The notes: generated by a model not told the origin, from the sequence alone. DNA of 44,566 nucleotides from Helicobacter ailurogastricus (GCF_001282945.1 NZ_CDMG01000004.1:12057-56622), one strand, 5' to 3'; positions 27,646 to 37,176 are shown, numbered from the stretch's first letter. Program-made: numbers and translations.

Positions 27646-29013
27646 TTGAATCCCATCATTTTGGGCGTGGATATTGGATCGAGCAAGATTTGCGCCATCA
27701 TCGCCGAATTGAAAGAGGGCACGCCACAGGTGATTGGTGTCAGCGTGCATAAGTCTGAGGGCGTGAAAAAGGGCAATATCAGCAACATCAGTCAAGCCGG
27801 CGAGATTGTCAAAAAAGCCATTGAAGATGCCAAGCGCATGGCAGGTCTTGCCTTTATCGAAAAAGCGATCGTGTCGATCTCGGGGGCTTGCGCACAAAGC
27901 GTCAATAGCGCGGGACTCATCAATGTGCCCAACAACGAGATCACGCTCAAAGAGATCAACCGGGTTTTGGACACGGCACTACACAGCGCACACATCCCCA
28001 CGGGCTATGAAGTGATCCACATTTTGCCCTACCAGTTTAAGCTAGACAGCCAAGACAACATCGAAGACCCTATGGGAATGAGCGGCTCGCGTTTAGAGGT
28101 TTCAACCCACATTGTAACGGTGCAACGCAGCAGCCTAGAAAACTTGAGGCGCACCATCCAAATTGCCGGCGTGAAGATTGAAAATGTCGTTTTGAGTGCC
28201 TACGCGGCTTCTATCGCCGTGTTAAACGAGGACGATAAAGCCTTGGGAGTGGCGTGCATTGACCTTGGTGGAGGGACTTGCAACATGATGGTCTATGAGG
28301 GCGGCTCGATGTGTTTTAATAACTACCTAAATGTGGGCTCGGAGCACATCAGAGACGATTTAGCCAGCGTGCTAGAAGTGCCCCTGGGCACGGCCGAGTA
28401 CATTAAAAGGCAGTATGGCAATCTCATGGCAGAGGAGAGCGAGCAAGAGATTGAAGTTCCCGACATCGGTACAGAGAACAAGAAAAACCGCCTTTCTTTG
28501 CAGTTGGTGCATAACATCATCCGGGCTAGGGTGGTCGAGACCTTTGATGTGCTTAACCGCCGCTTGATTAAGAGCAATCTTAAGGACAGTATCCGCCGAG
28601 GTGTGGTGCTGACCGGGGGGATGACGCATGTCGAGGGGATTAGAAATGTTGCGGCCGTGATTTTTGGCAATATCCCCGTGCGCATTGCTAAACCTGCCGA
28701 GCTTAGTGGGCTGTCTGAAGAGCTTAAAGACCCCACAAGCTCGGTCGCCATCGGCTTGATTTTATACGGAGCGGGCAAGCACACGAATTACGAAAAAGAC
28801 TCGGAAAAAGTGATCCGCTACAAAGAAAATAAACAGGCTTTACCCGCTGGTTTTACCTACACACAAGAGCGCAATTACATTGAAACGGATTTAACTAATC
28901 TTAAGCATACGGGCGAAACGGAAAGTGTAAAAGAGAGAAAAAAGGATATAATACCCACTCCTGAGATACCGAAAAAGAGTGGGTTTTTGGACTGGTTCTC
29001 CAAGTTATTTTAA
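27646..29013 (+). CDS. ftsA: cell division protein FtsA
   Basis: FtsA is an actin-like ATPase that tethers FtsZ to the membrane. The 455-residue protein starts at TTG 27646 behind AGGAG. Actin-fold phosphate loops are visible as GVDIGSSKICAII and IDLGGGTCNMMVYEGG, and the later VVLTGGMTHVEGI is the adenosine loop. The C-terminal amphipathic membrane-targeting helix is intact (KKSGFLDWFSKLF). The last 70 bases contain a TATAAT and a hairpin with a T-run that may control ftsZ. Gene order matches HP0977-HP0979. Confidence 0.96.
   Translation: MNPIILGVDIGSSKICAIIAELKEGTPQVIGVSVHKSEGVKKGNISNISQAGEIVKKAIEDAKRMAGLAFIEKAIVSISGACAQSVNSAGLINVPNNEITLKEINRVLDTALHSAHIPTGYEVIHILPYQFKLDSQDNIEDPMGMSGSRLEVSTHIVTVQRSSLENLRRTIQIAGVKIENVVLSAYAASIAVLNEDDKALGVACIDLGGGTCNMMVYEGGSMCFNNYLNVGSEHIRDDLASVLEVPLGTAEYIKRQYGNLMAEESEQEIEVPDIGTENKKNRLSLQLVHNIIRARVVETFDVLNRRLIKSNLKDSIRRGVVLTGGMTHVEGIRNVAAVIFGNIPVRIAKPAELSGLSEELKDPTSSVAIGLILYGAGKHTNYEKDSEKVIRYKENKQALPAGFTYTQERNYIETDLTNLKHTGETESVKERKKDIIPTPEIPKKSGFLDWFSKLF
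28947..28952 (+). promoter_or_regulatory. candidate internal ftsZ promoter inside ftsA
   Basis: A perfect TATAAT lies in the ftsA coding sequence, 71 nt before the ftsZ GTG at 29024, with an expected start near 28959. The codons (GAT ATA ATA) are neutral, so this may be chance, but the position is right for a separate ftsZ promoter. Confidence 0.35.
28953..28988 (+). terminator. hairpin with T-run at the ftsA 3' end
   Basis: ACCCACTC (28953-28960) pairs perfectly with GAGTGGGT (28977-28984) across a 16-nt loop, and the T-run extends to 28988. This is intrinsic-terminator-like yet lies inside the end of ftsA and upstream of ftsZ. It would be complete only in transcripts coming from upstream of the TATAAT at 28947. 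Confidence 0.4.
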
Positions 29014-29023
29014 AGGATGAGTC

Positions 29024-30160
29024 GTGGCGATGGTGCATGAAGACATAGGCGTAGAAGAGATTTTTGAGACGAATGGGGCGAAGATCGTGGTGATTGGTGT
29101 GGGAGGTGGGGGCTCGAATATGATCGCCCACTTGATCGCCACAGGTACTTTTAAGGACATCACTTTAATCGTAGCCAACACAGACGGGCAGGCTCTCAAA
29201 TCCTCAAGTGCAAAAAATAAAATCCGCTTAGGCGAAAAGCTCACGGGGGGCAGGGGTGCTGGGATGAAGCCAGAGATCGGCAAACAAGCCGCCCAAGAGT
29301 GCATCGAGGCGATTAAAGAAGTCGTGAGCGGGGCGGACATTGTCTTCATCTCTGCCGGGCTTGGTGGGGGCACGGGCACGGGCGCAGCTCCCGTGATCGC
29401 CCAAGTGGCTAAGGATGCGGGGGCTTTAACCGTTTCAGTCGTCACCAAACCCTTTAATTTTGAGGGCAAAAAGCGGGCAAAGATTGCCGAGGAGGGCTTA
29501 AAAGAGCTTAAGGCGGTGAGCGATTCGATCGTGGTGATTCCTAATGAAAGATTGGTGGGCTTCATTGACAAAAACATGGGCATGAAGGACAGCTTTAAAG
29601 AGGTGGATAATGTCCTTGCCAAAGCCGTTAATGGGATTTCAGGGGTGATCATCAATTACGGCGAAAACGACATCAATGTCGATTTTGCCGACCTTAAAAC
29701 TGTCATGGGGCATAAGGGCTTGGCCTTAATGGGCATTGGCGAGGCCACCGGGGTCAATGCCGCCACGGTGGCAGTGGAAAATGCCATCACTTCGCCTTTA
29801 TTTGACAACATTTCCATCAATGGGGCAATGGGGGTTTTGGTGAATTTCGAGTGCCACCCTGATTATCCCCTAGCCGAGATCACTGCCGCTGTGGGGATTT
29901 TAGGCGACATGGCCGATGACGATGCGGACATCATTTTTGGTAAATGCACTTCAGCCAACATGCCCACAGACCAAATTAAGGTCACGATTGTCGCCACGGG
30001 CTTTGAAAAACAAGAGGAACAAAAATCCGAGCCCAAACCCGAAAGCACCCCCAGTTTGTCTAAAAACACTTTGGGTGGTTTGCGTTTAGCCAGCGGAGAC
30101 GATGCCTACCAGAACGTGGATTTAGACATCCCCGCCTATCTACGCCACCAGAAAGACTAA
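29024..30160 (+). CDS. ftsZ: cell division protein FtsZ
   Basis: FtsZ is the tubulin-like GTPase that forms the division ring. The 378-residue protein contains the tubulin signature [15 protein letters not shown] (about 110-124), NTDGQAL, and the T7 catalytic loop [15 protein letters not shown]-type segment ([14 protein letters not shown]). GTG at 29024 follows AAAGGATGA; ATG at 29030 is an alternative start. A variable linker (about 325-350, Glu/Lys/Pro-rich) precedes the C-terminal peptide [13 protein letters not shown], the FtsA-binding tail. The stop overlaps the convergent tgt stop by 4 bp. Confidence 0.98.
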   Translation: MAMVHEDIGVEEIFETNGAKIVVIGVGGGGSNMIAHLIATGTFKDITLIVANTDGQALKSSSAKNKIRLGEKLTGGRGAGMKPEIGKQAAQECIEAIKEVVSGADIVFISAGLGGGTGTGAAPVIAQVAKDAGALTVSVVTKPFNFEGKKRAKIAEEGLKELKAVSDSIVVIPNERLVGFIDKNMGMKDSFKEVDNVLAKAVNGISGVIINYGENDINVDFADLKTVMGHKGLALMGIGEATGVNAATVAVENAITSPLFDNISINGAMGVLVNFECHPDYPLAEITAAVGILGDMADDDADIIFGKCTSANMPTDQIKVTIVATGFEKQEEQKSEPKPESTPSLSKNTLGGLRLASGDDAYQNVDLDIPAYLRHQKD

Positions 30161-31260
30161 TAAACCGATAGGATGCGGGATTTATAATCCGCATACTCTC
30201 CCCTTAAAATCGCTTCCCTAGCGCCTCTCACCAACTCTAAATAAAAATGCAAATTATGCAAGCTCGCCAAGCGGAAGTAGAGCAATTCTCTGGCCTTGAA
30301 AAGATGGTGTAAATAGGCTTTAGAATAACGCTTGCAAGTGTAGCACGCGCAATTTTGATCTAGGGCTTCTTGACTCTCTTTGTGCGCTTGCGCCTTAATG
30401 GAGAGCTTGCCAAGACTTGTAAAAAGTGTGCCATTGCGGGCGTTTCTTGTGGGCATCACACAATCAAACATATCCACGCCCAAATCTATGGCTTCTAAAA
30501 TGTCTTGTGGCGTGCCCACCCCCATTAAATAGCGGGGTTTGTCTTTGGGTAAAAACTCCTGTGTGTACGCCACTGTGGCATACATCTCCTGCGCACTCTC
30601 GCCCACAGCCAGCCCTCCAATAGCGTAGCCATCAAAGCCAAGCGCGCTAAGTTCTAGCGCACTTTGGCGGCGTAAATTAGAGTCTATGCCCCCCTGCACA
30701 ATGGCAAAAATATGGTTTGTGCGGCTAGCGTGGCCTTTGTGGTGATCTAGGCTTATTTTTGCCCACTCTGTGGTTTTTTGCACCGCTAATTTTAAACGCG
30801 TAAAAGGCGCGGGCAAGCCCACTAAATCGTCTAACACCATACAAATATCGCTGTTAAGGGCGTATTGGATGTCTAACACTTTAGAGGGGGTGAAAAGATG
30901 GGTGCTCCCGTCAATGTGGGATTTAAACACAATGCCCTCTGTGTGCGCTTTGGTGTTGTGCTTTAAAGAAAACGCCTGAAACCCCCCGCTGTCGGTCAAA
31001 AAATTGCCCTGAAACTTTGTGAATTTGTGCAACCCGCCTAGTTTTTGGATTAAATTTGCCCCCGGTCTTAAATAGAGGTGGTAGGTGTTGCCTAAGATGA
31101 TGGGGGCTTTTAAATGATCTTGCAAATCCAAAGCGTCTAAACTTTTCACGCTCGCTTGCGTGCCTACGGGCATAAAAATCGGGGTTGCTACCTTGCCGTG
31201 TGCTAATTTTAAAGTCCCCGCCCTCGCTTTTTTATCCACGCCATCTAAGGTAAAATCCAT
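30157..31260 (-). CDS. tgt: queuine tRNA-ribosyltransferase
   Basis: Tgt exchanges guanine-34 for preQ1 in tRNAs with GUN anticodons. The 367-residue TIM barrel has [13 protein letters not shown] (catalytic Asp), [38 protein letters not shown] (in parts) and the zinc site CACYTCKRY followed by LHHLF. It is divergent from the RCK-like gene with overlapping -10 boxes, as HP0281-HP0282 are arranged. Confidence 0.97.
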   Translation of the reverse strand: MDFTLDGVDKKARAGTLKLAHGKVATPIFMPVGTQASVKSLDALDLQDHLKAPIILGNTYHLYLRPGANLIQKLGGLHKFTKFQGNFLTDSGGFQAFSLKHNTKAHTEGIVFKSHIDGSTHLFTPSKVLDIQYALNSDICMVLDDLVGLPAPFTRLKLAVQKTTEWAKISLDHHKGHASRTNHIFAIVQGGIDSNLRRQSALELSALGFDGYAIGGLAVGESAQEMYATVAYTQEFLPKDKPRYLMGVGTPQDILEAIDLGVDMFDCVMPTRNARNGTLFTSLGKLSIKAQAHKESQEALDQNCACYTCKRYSKAYLHHLFKARELLYFRLASLHNLHFYLELVRGAREAILRGEYADYKSRILSVY

Positions 31261-31282
31261 TTTAAACCTTAACCTTTTTAGT

Positions 31283-31289
31283 TATAATA
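31283..31289. promoter_or_regulatory. overlapping divergent -10 boxes, tgt / RCK-like gene
   Basis: TATAATA reads TATAAT on the plus strand (31283-31288), 26 nt before the TTG at 31314. It reads TATTAT on the minus strand (31284-31289), 24 nt before the tgt ATG at 31260. Both promoters would therefore share nearly the same -10 bases. Confidence 0.5.
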
Positions 31290-31313
31290 GCTGAAAATAT
31301 CGGGAAATACGGG

Positions 31314-32726
31314 TTGAAAAAAGTTGCCTTGATTGTTGAGGGCGTGGTCGCCAAAAAGTTCATGGAATTAGTGGTGTCTAAGTACTTCAGCAATAATTTT
31401 TATTTAGTCATCACCAAAAACTCCGAGTGCTTGCCCCCTAGTTTGCCTAGCACCTTTGAGTTGCACATTTTCGATCCCACTTCTAGCTACCGCCTAGCCC
31501 CTCTAATCGATGCGCATGTAAGCGATGCTTTCGTCTTGTTAGAGGATGTCAAAGAACAGCAAGCCGTGTGCGAGCTGATTAGACAAAAAAATAAAGAAGT
31601 GCGGCTTGTGAGTTTGGCGCAAAAGTGGGAGGGGGCAAAAGACGATCGCATGGTTTTACTGGACCCGATTCAAATCATCGCCAATAAATTCATCGCCAAA
31701 ATCCCCAATGTGCCGAGTGTCCCACAGGGCTTTGGACTAGAACAGGGCGAGGTGATGGAAATAGGCGTACCCTTTGGGAGTGTCTTTGCCTATCGCCATA
31801 TGGACTCTCTGCGCCAAAAGGATTACCGCATTGTAGGGGTTTATCGTAAAAATGGGTTTCACTTAAGCCACCCTTCTATGGTGATACAACCCAGAGATCA
31901 GCTCTTGGTTGTGGGTAATCCCGAAACTTTAAACAATGTCTATTTACAAGTTAAAAGCAATGTGGGGCAGTTTCCCGTGCCTTTTGGGCGGGATTTTTAT
32001 TTATATATCGATATGTGCTTACAATCTAAAAAATCTTTGCAACGAGACATTGAGCAGGCCTTAAGCTTACACAGCCAGCTTAAAAGCGCCATGCTCTTTA
32101 TCCACGTGTTAAACCCGACAGACACTGCCACCATCGAGCAGATACGAGAAATTGAGGCCAAGAACATTCGGGTGGTTTTAGACTTCAAGGGCCTAAGCTT
32201 TGCGGCCAAATTGCAACAAGACAGCCAAAGGAAAATCGGGCTTGTGATTGTGGGCAAGGAGATTTTTAAACGCCAAGAGAATCGCAAAGCTTTATTTGAG
32301 AGCGTGAGCCCGATTTTTAAAACCAACGCCACGGGTTTAAAGGGGATTGAAAAAAGCCTTGTGGTGTTGAATAAAAGCATGGAGCATAGTGAGGACATTT
32401 CATCGGTCATGTTTGATGTCTGTTCCCAGATGAACTTAAAAATGTTGCTCTACGACTTTGACCCTGACAAGCGCTACAACACCGCTGTTATTGAGAACTA
32501 CCGCTATTTATCCCACATCTACAATAGGACAATCAAAGTGATTCGCACGCAAAATAAAAACCCCGTTTTGTTTTTAAAGAGCCTAGAAAGCCCGATTTTA
32601 CAATTCTTGCCCTTTGAGTCTTGCATCACTAAAAACCCATTTTGGGGGCTGTTTTTTGCCAAGTTAGAGCGGGTGGCGTTTTTAAACGACACACACCCGC
32701 AAATGTTTATCCCGGTGGTGGAATGA
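31314..32726 (+). CDS. RCK/TrkA-like regulatory protein of unknown partner
   Basis: This 470-residue cytoplasmic protein resembles H. pylori HP0282 and belongs to the TrkA-related COG of epsilonproteobacteria. Residues about 1-135 look like a TrkA-N-type Rossmann domain without a clear GxGxxG. Residues about 140-220 form a TrkA-C (RCK_C) domain: GEVMEIGVPFGSVFAYRHM through RKNGFHLSHPSMVIQPRD and QLLVVGNPE. The remaining half is an alpha/beta region with no recognised motif. The start is TTG at 31314. It overlaps aroB by 4 bp. Control of K+ or another ion channel is inference; the downstream MscS-like gene is a possible but unproven partner. Confidence 0.75.
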   Translation: MKKVALIVEGVVAKKFMELVVSKYFSNNFYLVITKNSECLPPSLPSTFELHIFDPTSSYRLAPLIDAHVSDAFVLLEDVKEQQAVCELIRQKNKEVRLVSLAQKWEGAKDDRMVLLDPIQIIANKFIAKIPNVPSVPQGFGLEQGEVMEIGVPFGSVFAYRHMDSLRQKDYRIVGVYRKNGFHLSHPSMVIQPRDQLLVVGNPETLNNVYLQVKSNVGQFPVPFGRDFYLYIDMCLQSKKSLQRDIEQALSLHSQLKSAMLFIHVLNPTDTATIEQIREIEAKNIRVVLDFKGLSFAAKLQQDSQRKIGLVIVGKEIFKRQENRKALFESVSPIFKTNATGLKGIEKSLVVLNKSMEHSEDISSVMFDVCSQMNLKMLLYDFDPDKRYNTAVIENYRYLSHIYNRTIKVIRTQNKNPVLFLKSLESPILQFLPFESCITKNPFWGLFFAKLERVAFLNDTHPQMFIPVVE

Positions 32727-33751
32727 TGCAACTAAACATCCAAACCAAAGATTTTAGCTACCCCGTGCGTATCGGCAATTTAGAAACAATCACGCACACG
32801 GGTAAGGTTTTAGTGATAAGCGACTCTAAAGTCGCCCCCTTGCACCTAGACACTTTATTAAGCAAGTTGCAAGCCCCCCAAATTTTTACCCACGAGATGG
32901 CGAGCGGCGAAGAGCACAAGACATGGGAGGGCGTAGAACAAATTTTAGAGCGCGCTTTTGAGGCGAATTTGAGTCGTAAAGATTTAATGCTGGCTTTAGG
33001 CGGGGGCATGGTGAGCGATATGGTGGGGTTTGCAAGCGCCATTTATAAAAGGGGCATTGCGTTTCAAATTGTGGCGACCACGCTTTTAGCGCAAGTGGAT
33101 GCGAGCGTGGGGGGCAAAACGGGGATCAATAACAGACATGGCAAGAATTTAATCGGGGCGTTTCACCCCCCAAGGGCGGTCCATATTGACCCCAAATTTT
33201 TAAAAACCCTGCCAAGAAGGGAGTTTCAAGCGGGCATTGCCGAGATGATCAAAAAAGCCGTGTGCTTTGATCAAGATTATTTTTTGTGGTTAGAGCAACA
33301 CCCCTTAGAGCAACACCTAGAACTTGGCATTTATAAAAGCGTGGCGATTAAGGCAAGTGTTGTGGCGCAAGATGAAAAAGAAGAGGGCTTGCGCATGGGG
33401 CTAAATTACGGCCACACCTTTGCCCACGCCATTGAAAAGGCAGGCGCGTACAAAACGCATTTACACGGCGAGGCGGTGGCAATTGGCATGCAAATGGCTA
33501 ACGCTCTAGCATGCCATTTAAAGCTGCTGGATGGCCCGACACAAGAGCGCATCAAGGCTTTGCTTGGGCACTATGGCCTAGATCTGCCCTACAAAATCGC
33601 AGATTTTGAAAGTTTTTACAAGGATTTACAAATGGATAAGAAAAACACCACGGGGATTTGCTTTATTTTGCCTAAAGGTTTGGGCGCTTTTGCCGCCACA
33701 AACAGCGTAGAAAAAGACACTTTAAAAAAGGCGTTGCATGCGTGGCTTTAG
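32723..33751 (+). CDS. aroB: 3-dehydroquinate synthase
   Basis: AroB cyclises DAHP to 3-dehydroquinate in the shikimate pathway. The 342-residue protein starts at the ATG at 32723, which overlaps the previous stop as ATGA (a second ATG follows at 32726). Family motifs include LALGGGMVSDMVGFASA, ATTLLAQVDASVGGKTGIN, NLIGAFHPPRAV and the zinc-site segment LNYGHTFAHAIE. Chorismate from this pathway also feeds MqnA. It overlaps the next gene by 14 bp. Confidence 0.97.
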   Translation: MMQLNIQTKDFSYPVRIGNLETITHTGKVLVISDSKVAPLHLDTLLSKLQAPQIFTHEMASGEEHKTWEGVEQILERAFEANLSRKDLMLALGGGMVSDMVGFASAIYKRGIAFQIVATTLLAQVDASVGGKTGINNRHGKNLIGAFHPPRAVHIDPKFLKTLPRREFQAGIAEMIKKAVCFDQDYFLWLEQHPLEQHLELGIYKSVAIKASVVAQDEKEEGLRMGLNYGHTFAHAIEKAGAYKTHLHGEAVAIGMQMANALACHLKLLDGPTQERIKALLGHYGLDLPYKIADFESFYKDLQMDKKNTTGICFILPKGLGAFAATNSVEKDTLKKALHAWL

Positions 33752-35312
33752 TTTATTATTTTTGCTTTTGGGCTTGCTTTTTGCCGACAGCGTGTCGGAA
33801 TTGCAAAGCAAGCTAGATAACCTCAATAAAAAGCTAGAAAAAAACGACAGCGTGTGGCTGCAAAAATATAAAAACTTTGAAGACTATGGCAAGATCTCTT
33901 TAGAGATTGCCAAAATCCAAGATAACCTCAAAAAATTAGACGGCAATAGCCTAGAGGCCAACACGCTCAAGCACAGCCTACAAGCCTTGCAACACCAAGA
34001 AAAATTGCTCGAATCTTACAAAACCAACCCCTTTAAGGGGCTTGTGGAAAAGCCCGCCATCACCAATGTCCCCAACATCAACAACCCCCTAGCCATCGTT
34101 ACCGGCTTATCCTACATTAAGGCCATGCGTGCCAAGCTCACGACTTTGCAGCAACACCAAAAGGTCTTGCAACAAATCATTGCAAACATTAATGAGAGGT
34201 TGGAGATTTTGCAAGAGTTGCGAGCCTTAGATTCCAAAAAATGGGAGACCTCTCTTTACCAAGAGAAAGTTAAAAAAATCGAATTTAAAAGCGCGCAAAA
34301 CCTGCTTAATGCGAGTCTAGATGCCTATGTCAAAGACATGGAGGAAACCACCCAAAACATTAAGGCCCAAATCAAGGACCAGCTTTTTAAACTCCTTTAT
34401 GTGCTGTTGATCGCGTGCGCTAGCATCGTGCTTGCGTGGGTGCTAAAACATCTAAGCCACAAATACCTTTACAACGACGAGCGCGCCTACACCATCAACA
34501 AGGCGATCAATTTCATCAACGCCAACGTTGTGGTTTTAATCTTTCTCTTTGCCTACTTAGAAAATGTGTCCTACCTTGTTACGATGCTAGGCTTCGTGGG
34601 CGCAGGCTTTGCCATTGCCATGCGCGACTTGTTCATGAGCATGCTTGGCTGGCTGACAATGATTTTAAAGGGGAGCGTGCATGTGGGCGATCGCATCAAG
34701 GTGTCTAAAGATGGCAACACCTATGTGGGCGATGTCCTCGACATTTCTATGCTCTACATCACGCTGTTTGAAGATGTTACCTTAACCACCTACCTTAAAA
34801 ACAATGGGCGGGCGGGGCGCATTGTTTTTATCCCCAACAACTGCATTTTTAACGGGTTGCTCACCAATTACAGCCATTTGGGCTTAAAGACCGTTTGGGA
34901 CAGCTTAGATTTTTTTTTAACTTTCGACTCTAACCACGAAAGGGCGAAAGAAATCGCTACACAAATCGCCACCGAGTGCTCTAAAGATTACAGCCAAACC
35001 ACCGCGACACAGCTTGCCAAAATGCGCACAAAATACGCCCTGCGCACCATTGAAACCGCCCCCAAAGTCTTTTACATGGCCGAGAAAGAGGGCATGCGCT
35101 TGTATGTGTCCTATTTAACCAACGCTTATGCCACGCTCACTCTGCGCTCCACCATCTCCACTGCCATTGTGCAAGCTTTCTTAAAAACCCACGATGTTTT
35201 CTTAGGTCCTGCGCTCAAAGAAGCGCAAGAGAAACAAGAGCAAGAAGTACAGGAAAAACAAGTCCAAGAAGTGCAAGAGAAGCAAGAAAAACAAGAAAAG
35301 CAAGGCGATTAA
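33738..35312 (+). CDS. MscS-like mechanosensitive channel with coiled-coil N-terminus
   Basis: This 524-residue inner-membrane protein resembles HP0284. It begins with a signal peptide (MRGFSLLFLLLGLLFAD). A periplasmic helical/coiled-coil region (about 20-210) follows, then membrane helices (about 215-310), with the MscS pore-like segment MLGFVGAGFAIAMRDLFMS. The cytoplasmic beta domain is GSVHVGDRIKVS, VGDVLDISMLYITL and IPNNCIFNGLLTNYS. The last ~30 residues are Glu/Gln/Lys repeats (EVQEKQ units). A role in osmotic release is family knowledge. Its start overlaps aroB by 14 bp and its stop overlaps pxpC by 4 bp. Confidence 0.9.
   Translation: MRGFSLLFLLLGLLFADSVSELQSKLDNLNKKLEKNDSVWLQKYKNFEDYGKISLEIAKIQDNLKKLDGNSLEANTLKHSLQALQHQEKLLESYKTNPFKGLVEKPAITNVPNINNPLAIVTGLSYIKAMRAKLTTLQQHQKVLQQIIANINERLEILQELRALDSKKWETSLYQEKVKKIEFKSAQNLLNASLDAYVKDMEETTQNIKAQIKDQLFKLLYVLLIACASIVLAWVLKHLSHKYLYNDERAYTINKAINFINANVVVLIFLFAYLENVSYLVTMLGFVGAGFAIAMRDLFMSMLGWLTMILKGSVHVGDRIKVSKDGNTYVGDVLDISMLYITLFEDVTLTTYLKNNGRAGRIVFIPNNCIFNGLLTNYSHLGLKTVWDSLDFFLTFDSNHERAKEIATQIATECSKDYSQTTATQLAKMRTKYALRTIETAPKVFYMAEKEGMRLYVSYLTNAYATLTLRSTISTAIVQAFLKTHDVFLGPALKEAQEKQEQEVQEKQVQEVQEKQEKQEKQGD
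35217..35311 (+). repeat. degenerate repeat encoding EVQEKQ/EKQ units
   Basis: The 3' end of the MscS-like gene is a purine-rich run of imperfect repeats built from CAAGAA, GTGCAAGAG and AAGCAAGAA-like units. It encodes QEKQEQEVQEKQVQEVQEKQ followed by EKQEKQ. Such repeats may expand or contract in multiples of three, changing tail length without a frameshift. Confidence 0.6.
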
Positions 35313-36283
35313 ACCAAGCTTGCCACCATTGCTCTAATGCGCTCTTGATAAGCTTTTCTAGCTTTTAGGGCCTCTTGCATGCTCACGGCTTTAAAGCGCA
35401 CTTTTTGGTTGGGCGCAAATTGCCCCAATCTGTCTAAATCACAACTAATCAGGGTGCAATACATCGCAAAGCCCCCGCCACTAGGCGCGTCTCTTTGTAA
35501 AACGATGGGCTCATTGCCCCCGGGGGCTTGCATCGAGCCCACGGGATAACACGCGTCCGTGATGTTGCTAGGATTTGCCCCCGCTCCAAAGGGTTGGGGC
35601 AAGTCCTTATAGGTGAATTTCTGCCCGTTTTTAAAGCGATAACCCAGTCTATCTGCCTGAGTCGATACCACAAAAACATCGCTAAAAAGATTATTAAGAC
35701 TCTGCTCTGTAAGTTTGTAATCTTGCAAGCCCAACACCACCCGCAACTCTTCGATCTCATCAAGCTTTAAATGGTAGGCACTATCTAGGCTTTTTGCGCT
35801 GGGTTTGCCTGTGGGCGTGCCTATGGGTAAAATGTCGCCGGCCTCTAGTTTTCGCCCCTTAAAGCCTCCAATGCCGCCTAGCGGATAGGTGGAACGAGAG
35901 CCCATCACAAGGGGGACATCCACGCCCCCGGCAATTGCCAAATACGCCCGAGCCCCCTTTTTAAAGTAGCTAAACTCCAAAACACCCCCAGCGGGCACTT
36001 TTAACGCCGTGTAGCTAGGCATTTCTTGCCCGTTGATTTTGGGCGTGGTGTGCGCCCCACACACGGCAACAATGGCTTCCTTTTCAAACTCCAATTTTGC
36101 CGGCATCAGCGCCATTTCTAGCCCCGCCATGTTTTGATCGTTGCCTACTAAAGCGTTAGCCACGATAAAAGAGGCTTGATCGAGTGCCCCGCCCGGGGGG
36201 ATTCCTAAATGGTAGTAGCCATAACGCCCTAAATCTTCCACGAAAGTTGCAATCCCCGGACTGATGACTTTAAAAGTATTCAT
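35309..36283 (-). CDS. pxpC: 5-oxoprolinase subunit C / biotin-dependent carboxyltransferase (CT_A_B)
   Basis: This 324-residue protein of the KipA/PxpC family (AHS2, CT_A_B) makes up half of the carboxyltransferase-like core of 5-oxoprolinase and of urea carboxylase. The family signature FVEDLGRYGYYHLGIPPGG then LDQASFIVANALVG is at residues 15-50. Later segments PLGGIGGFKGRKLEAGD, DRLGYRFKNG and GSMQAPGGNEPIVLQRDAP are also typical. It is the last gene of the pxpA-carrier-carboxylase-pxpB-pxpC operon and overlaps pxpB by 4 bp. The subunit name follows the PxpABC complex; biotin dependence is inferred from the neighbours. Confidence 0.93.
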   Translation of the reverse strand: MNTFKVISPGIATFVEDLGRYGYYHLGIPPGGALDQASFIVANALVGNDQNMAGLEMALMPAKLEFEKEAIVAVCGAHTTPKINGQEMPSYTALKVPAGGVLEFSYFKKGARAYLAIAGGVDVPLVMGSRSTYPLGGIGGFKGRKLEAGDILPIGTPTGKPSAKSLDSAYHLKLDEIEELRVVLGLQDYKLTEQSLNNLFSDVFVVSTQADRLGYRFKNGQKFTYKDLPQPFGAGANPSNITDACYPVGSMQAPGGNEPIVLQRDAPSGGGFAMYCTLISCDLDRLGQFAPNQKVRFKAVSMQEALKARKAYQERIRAMVASLV

Positions 36284-37176
36284 GCCAAAGCCTTTAAGAT
36301 CTTTTGGTTATAGCCCGTGGGGTTGGCTTGCCACTCTTGCAAGGAAAAGGAGGTTGGGCAGATTTTTAAATCAAAAGTCCCTGCCTCCACTTGCTTAACA
36401 TGGGCATTGTATTGTTCTTGGGTGCAAGGGCTGAATTTAATGATGTCCCCCGGGTTTAAAAAAACCATGCCCTCTTTAAAATAGGGCAGTCTTTGCGCCG
36501 GATCCCACACAGGTGCTGGGGTGATGCCCATCATTTGATAGCCCCCCCCGCCTCTAACCGCATAAATGCACCCAAAGCACCCGCCATGCCCTATGGTTAA
36601 AGCCGGGGTGTCGATGCGCGCGATGGGGTATTTAGGCACTTGTATTTGCTTTTTGCGCTCCACAAGTTGGTAAAGCCAAGGCAAGCCCGCCACAAAGCCT
36701 ATCATGCTCACAAACCACGGGCTTTCAGCGTGCGCTTTGATGAACGCCTCTACACTCTCATAGCCATTCATTTGGCGAGCGTATTCTATGTCTGTCATGT
36801 TTGGGTCTAGGTTTGCGCCCGGTTCTCTGCATTGGTGGTTATTACGAAACCCCATCAAACACTCGTGGGTGTAAGGGTCGTTGTAAAAAACGGGCATTTC
36901 TATGAGGCGGGTTTGGATCGTGGTTTGCGCCCCCACAACTTCTTTTTCTAGGGATTTTAAGAGCTCTAGGGCTTGCTCGTGTGGCAAAATGTCTGGATTA
37001 AAGGCGATCATATAAGACGCATTCGCCGGGCAAATCTCGCTGATCCCCTCAACTTGCATTTCTCTTAGTTTTTTACAAATCGCCATCGCCAAAAAAAACG
37101 CCTCTAAGGACATGCCATCCTCGCTCACCTCCACAAACAAAAAGGTATCCCCGCCAAAGCTGTATCTAAACGCCAT
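36280..37176 (-). CDS. pxpB: 5-oxoprolinase subunit B / carboxyltransferase (CT_C_D), long form
   Basis: This 298-residue member of the KipI/PxpB family (AHS1, CT_C_D) partners pxpC. Family features are GGDTFLFVEVSED at the N-terminus, VFYNDPYTHECL, the catalytic-region segment MIGFVAGLPWLYQLVERK and IARIDTPALTIGHGGCFGCIYA (in parts). E. coli PxpB is about 218 residues. The extra length here lies mainly at the C-terminus (about 225-298) and includes FLNPGDIIKFSP, a segment that longer, urea-carboxylase-like members also carry. It overlaps the carboxylase gene by 11 bp. A C8 run (plus strand 36542-36549) encodes RGGGGY and is in frame. Confidence 0.92.
   Translation of the reverse strand: MAFRYSFGGDTFLFVEVSEDGMSLEAFFLAMAICKKLREMQVEGISEICPANASYMIAFNPDILPHEQALELLKSLEKEVVGAQTTIQTRLIEMPVFYNDPYTHECLMGFRNNHQCREPGANLDPNMTDIEYARQMNGYESVEAFIKAHAESPWFVSMIGFVAGLPWLYQLVERKKQIQVPKYPIARIDTPALTIGHGGCFGCIYAVRGGGGYQMMGITPAPVWDPAQRLPYFKEGMVFLNPGDIIKFSPCTQEQYNAHVKQVEAGTFDLKICPTSFSLQEWQANPTGYNQKILKALA

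Noticed and set aside
29005-29655. Open frame of about 216 codons opposite ftsZ
   Set aside because: It is a shadow of the conserved ftsZ sequence with an Ala/Pro/Ser-rich, meaningless product.
36542-36549. C8 run in pxpB as a switch
   Set aside because: It is a short in-frame run encoding glycines, with no evidence of length change.
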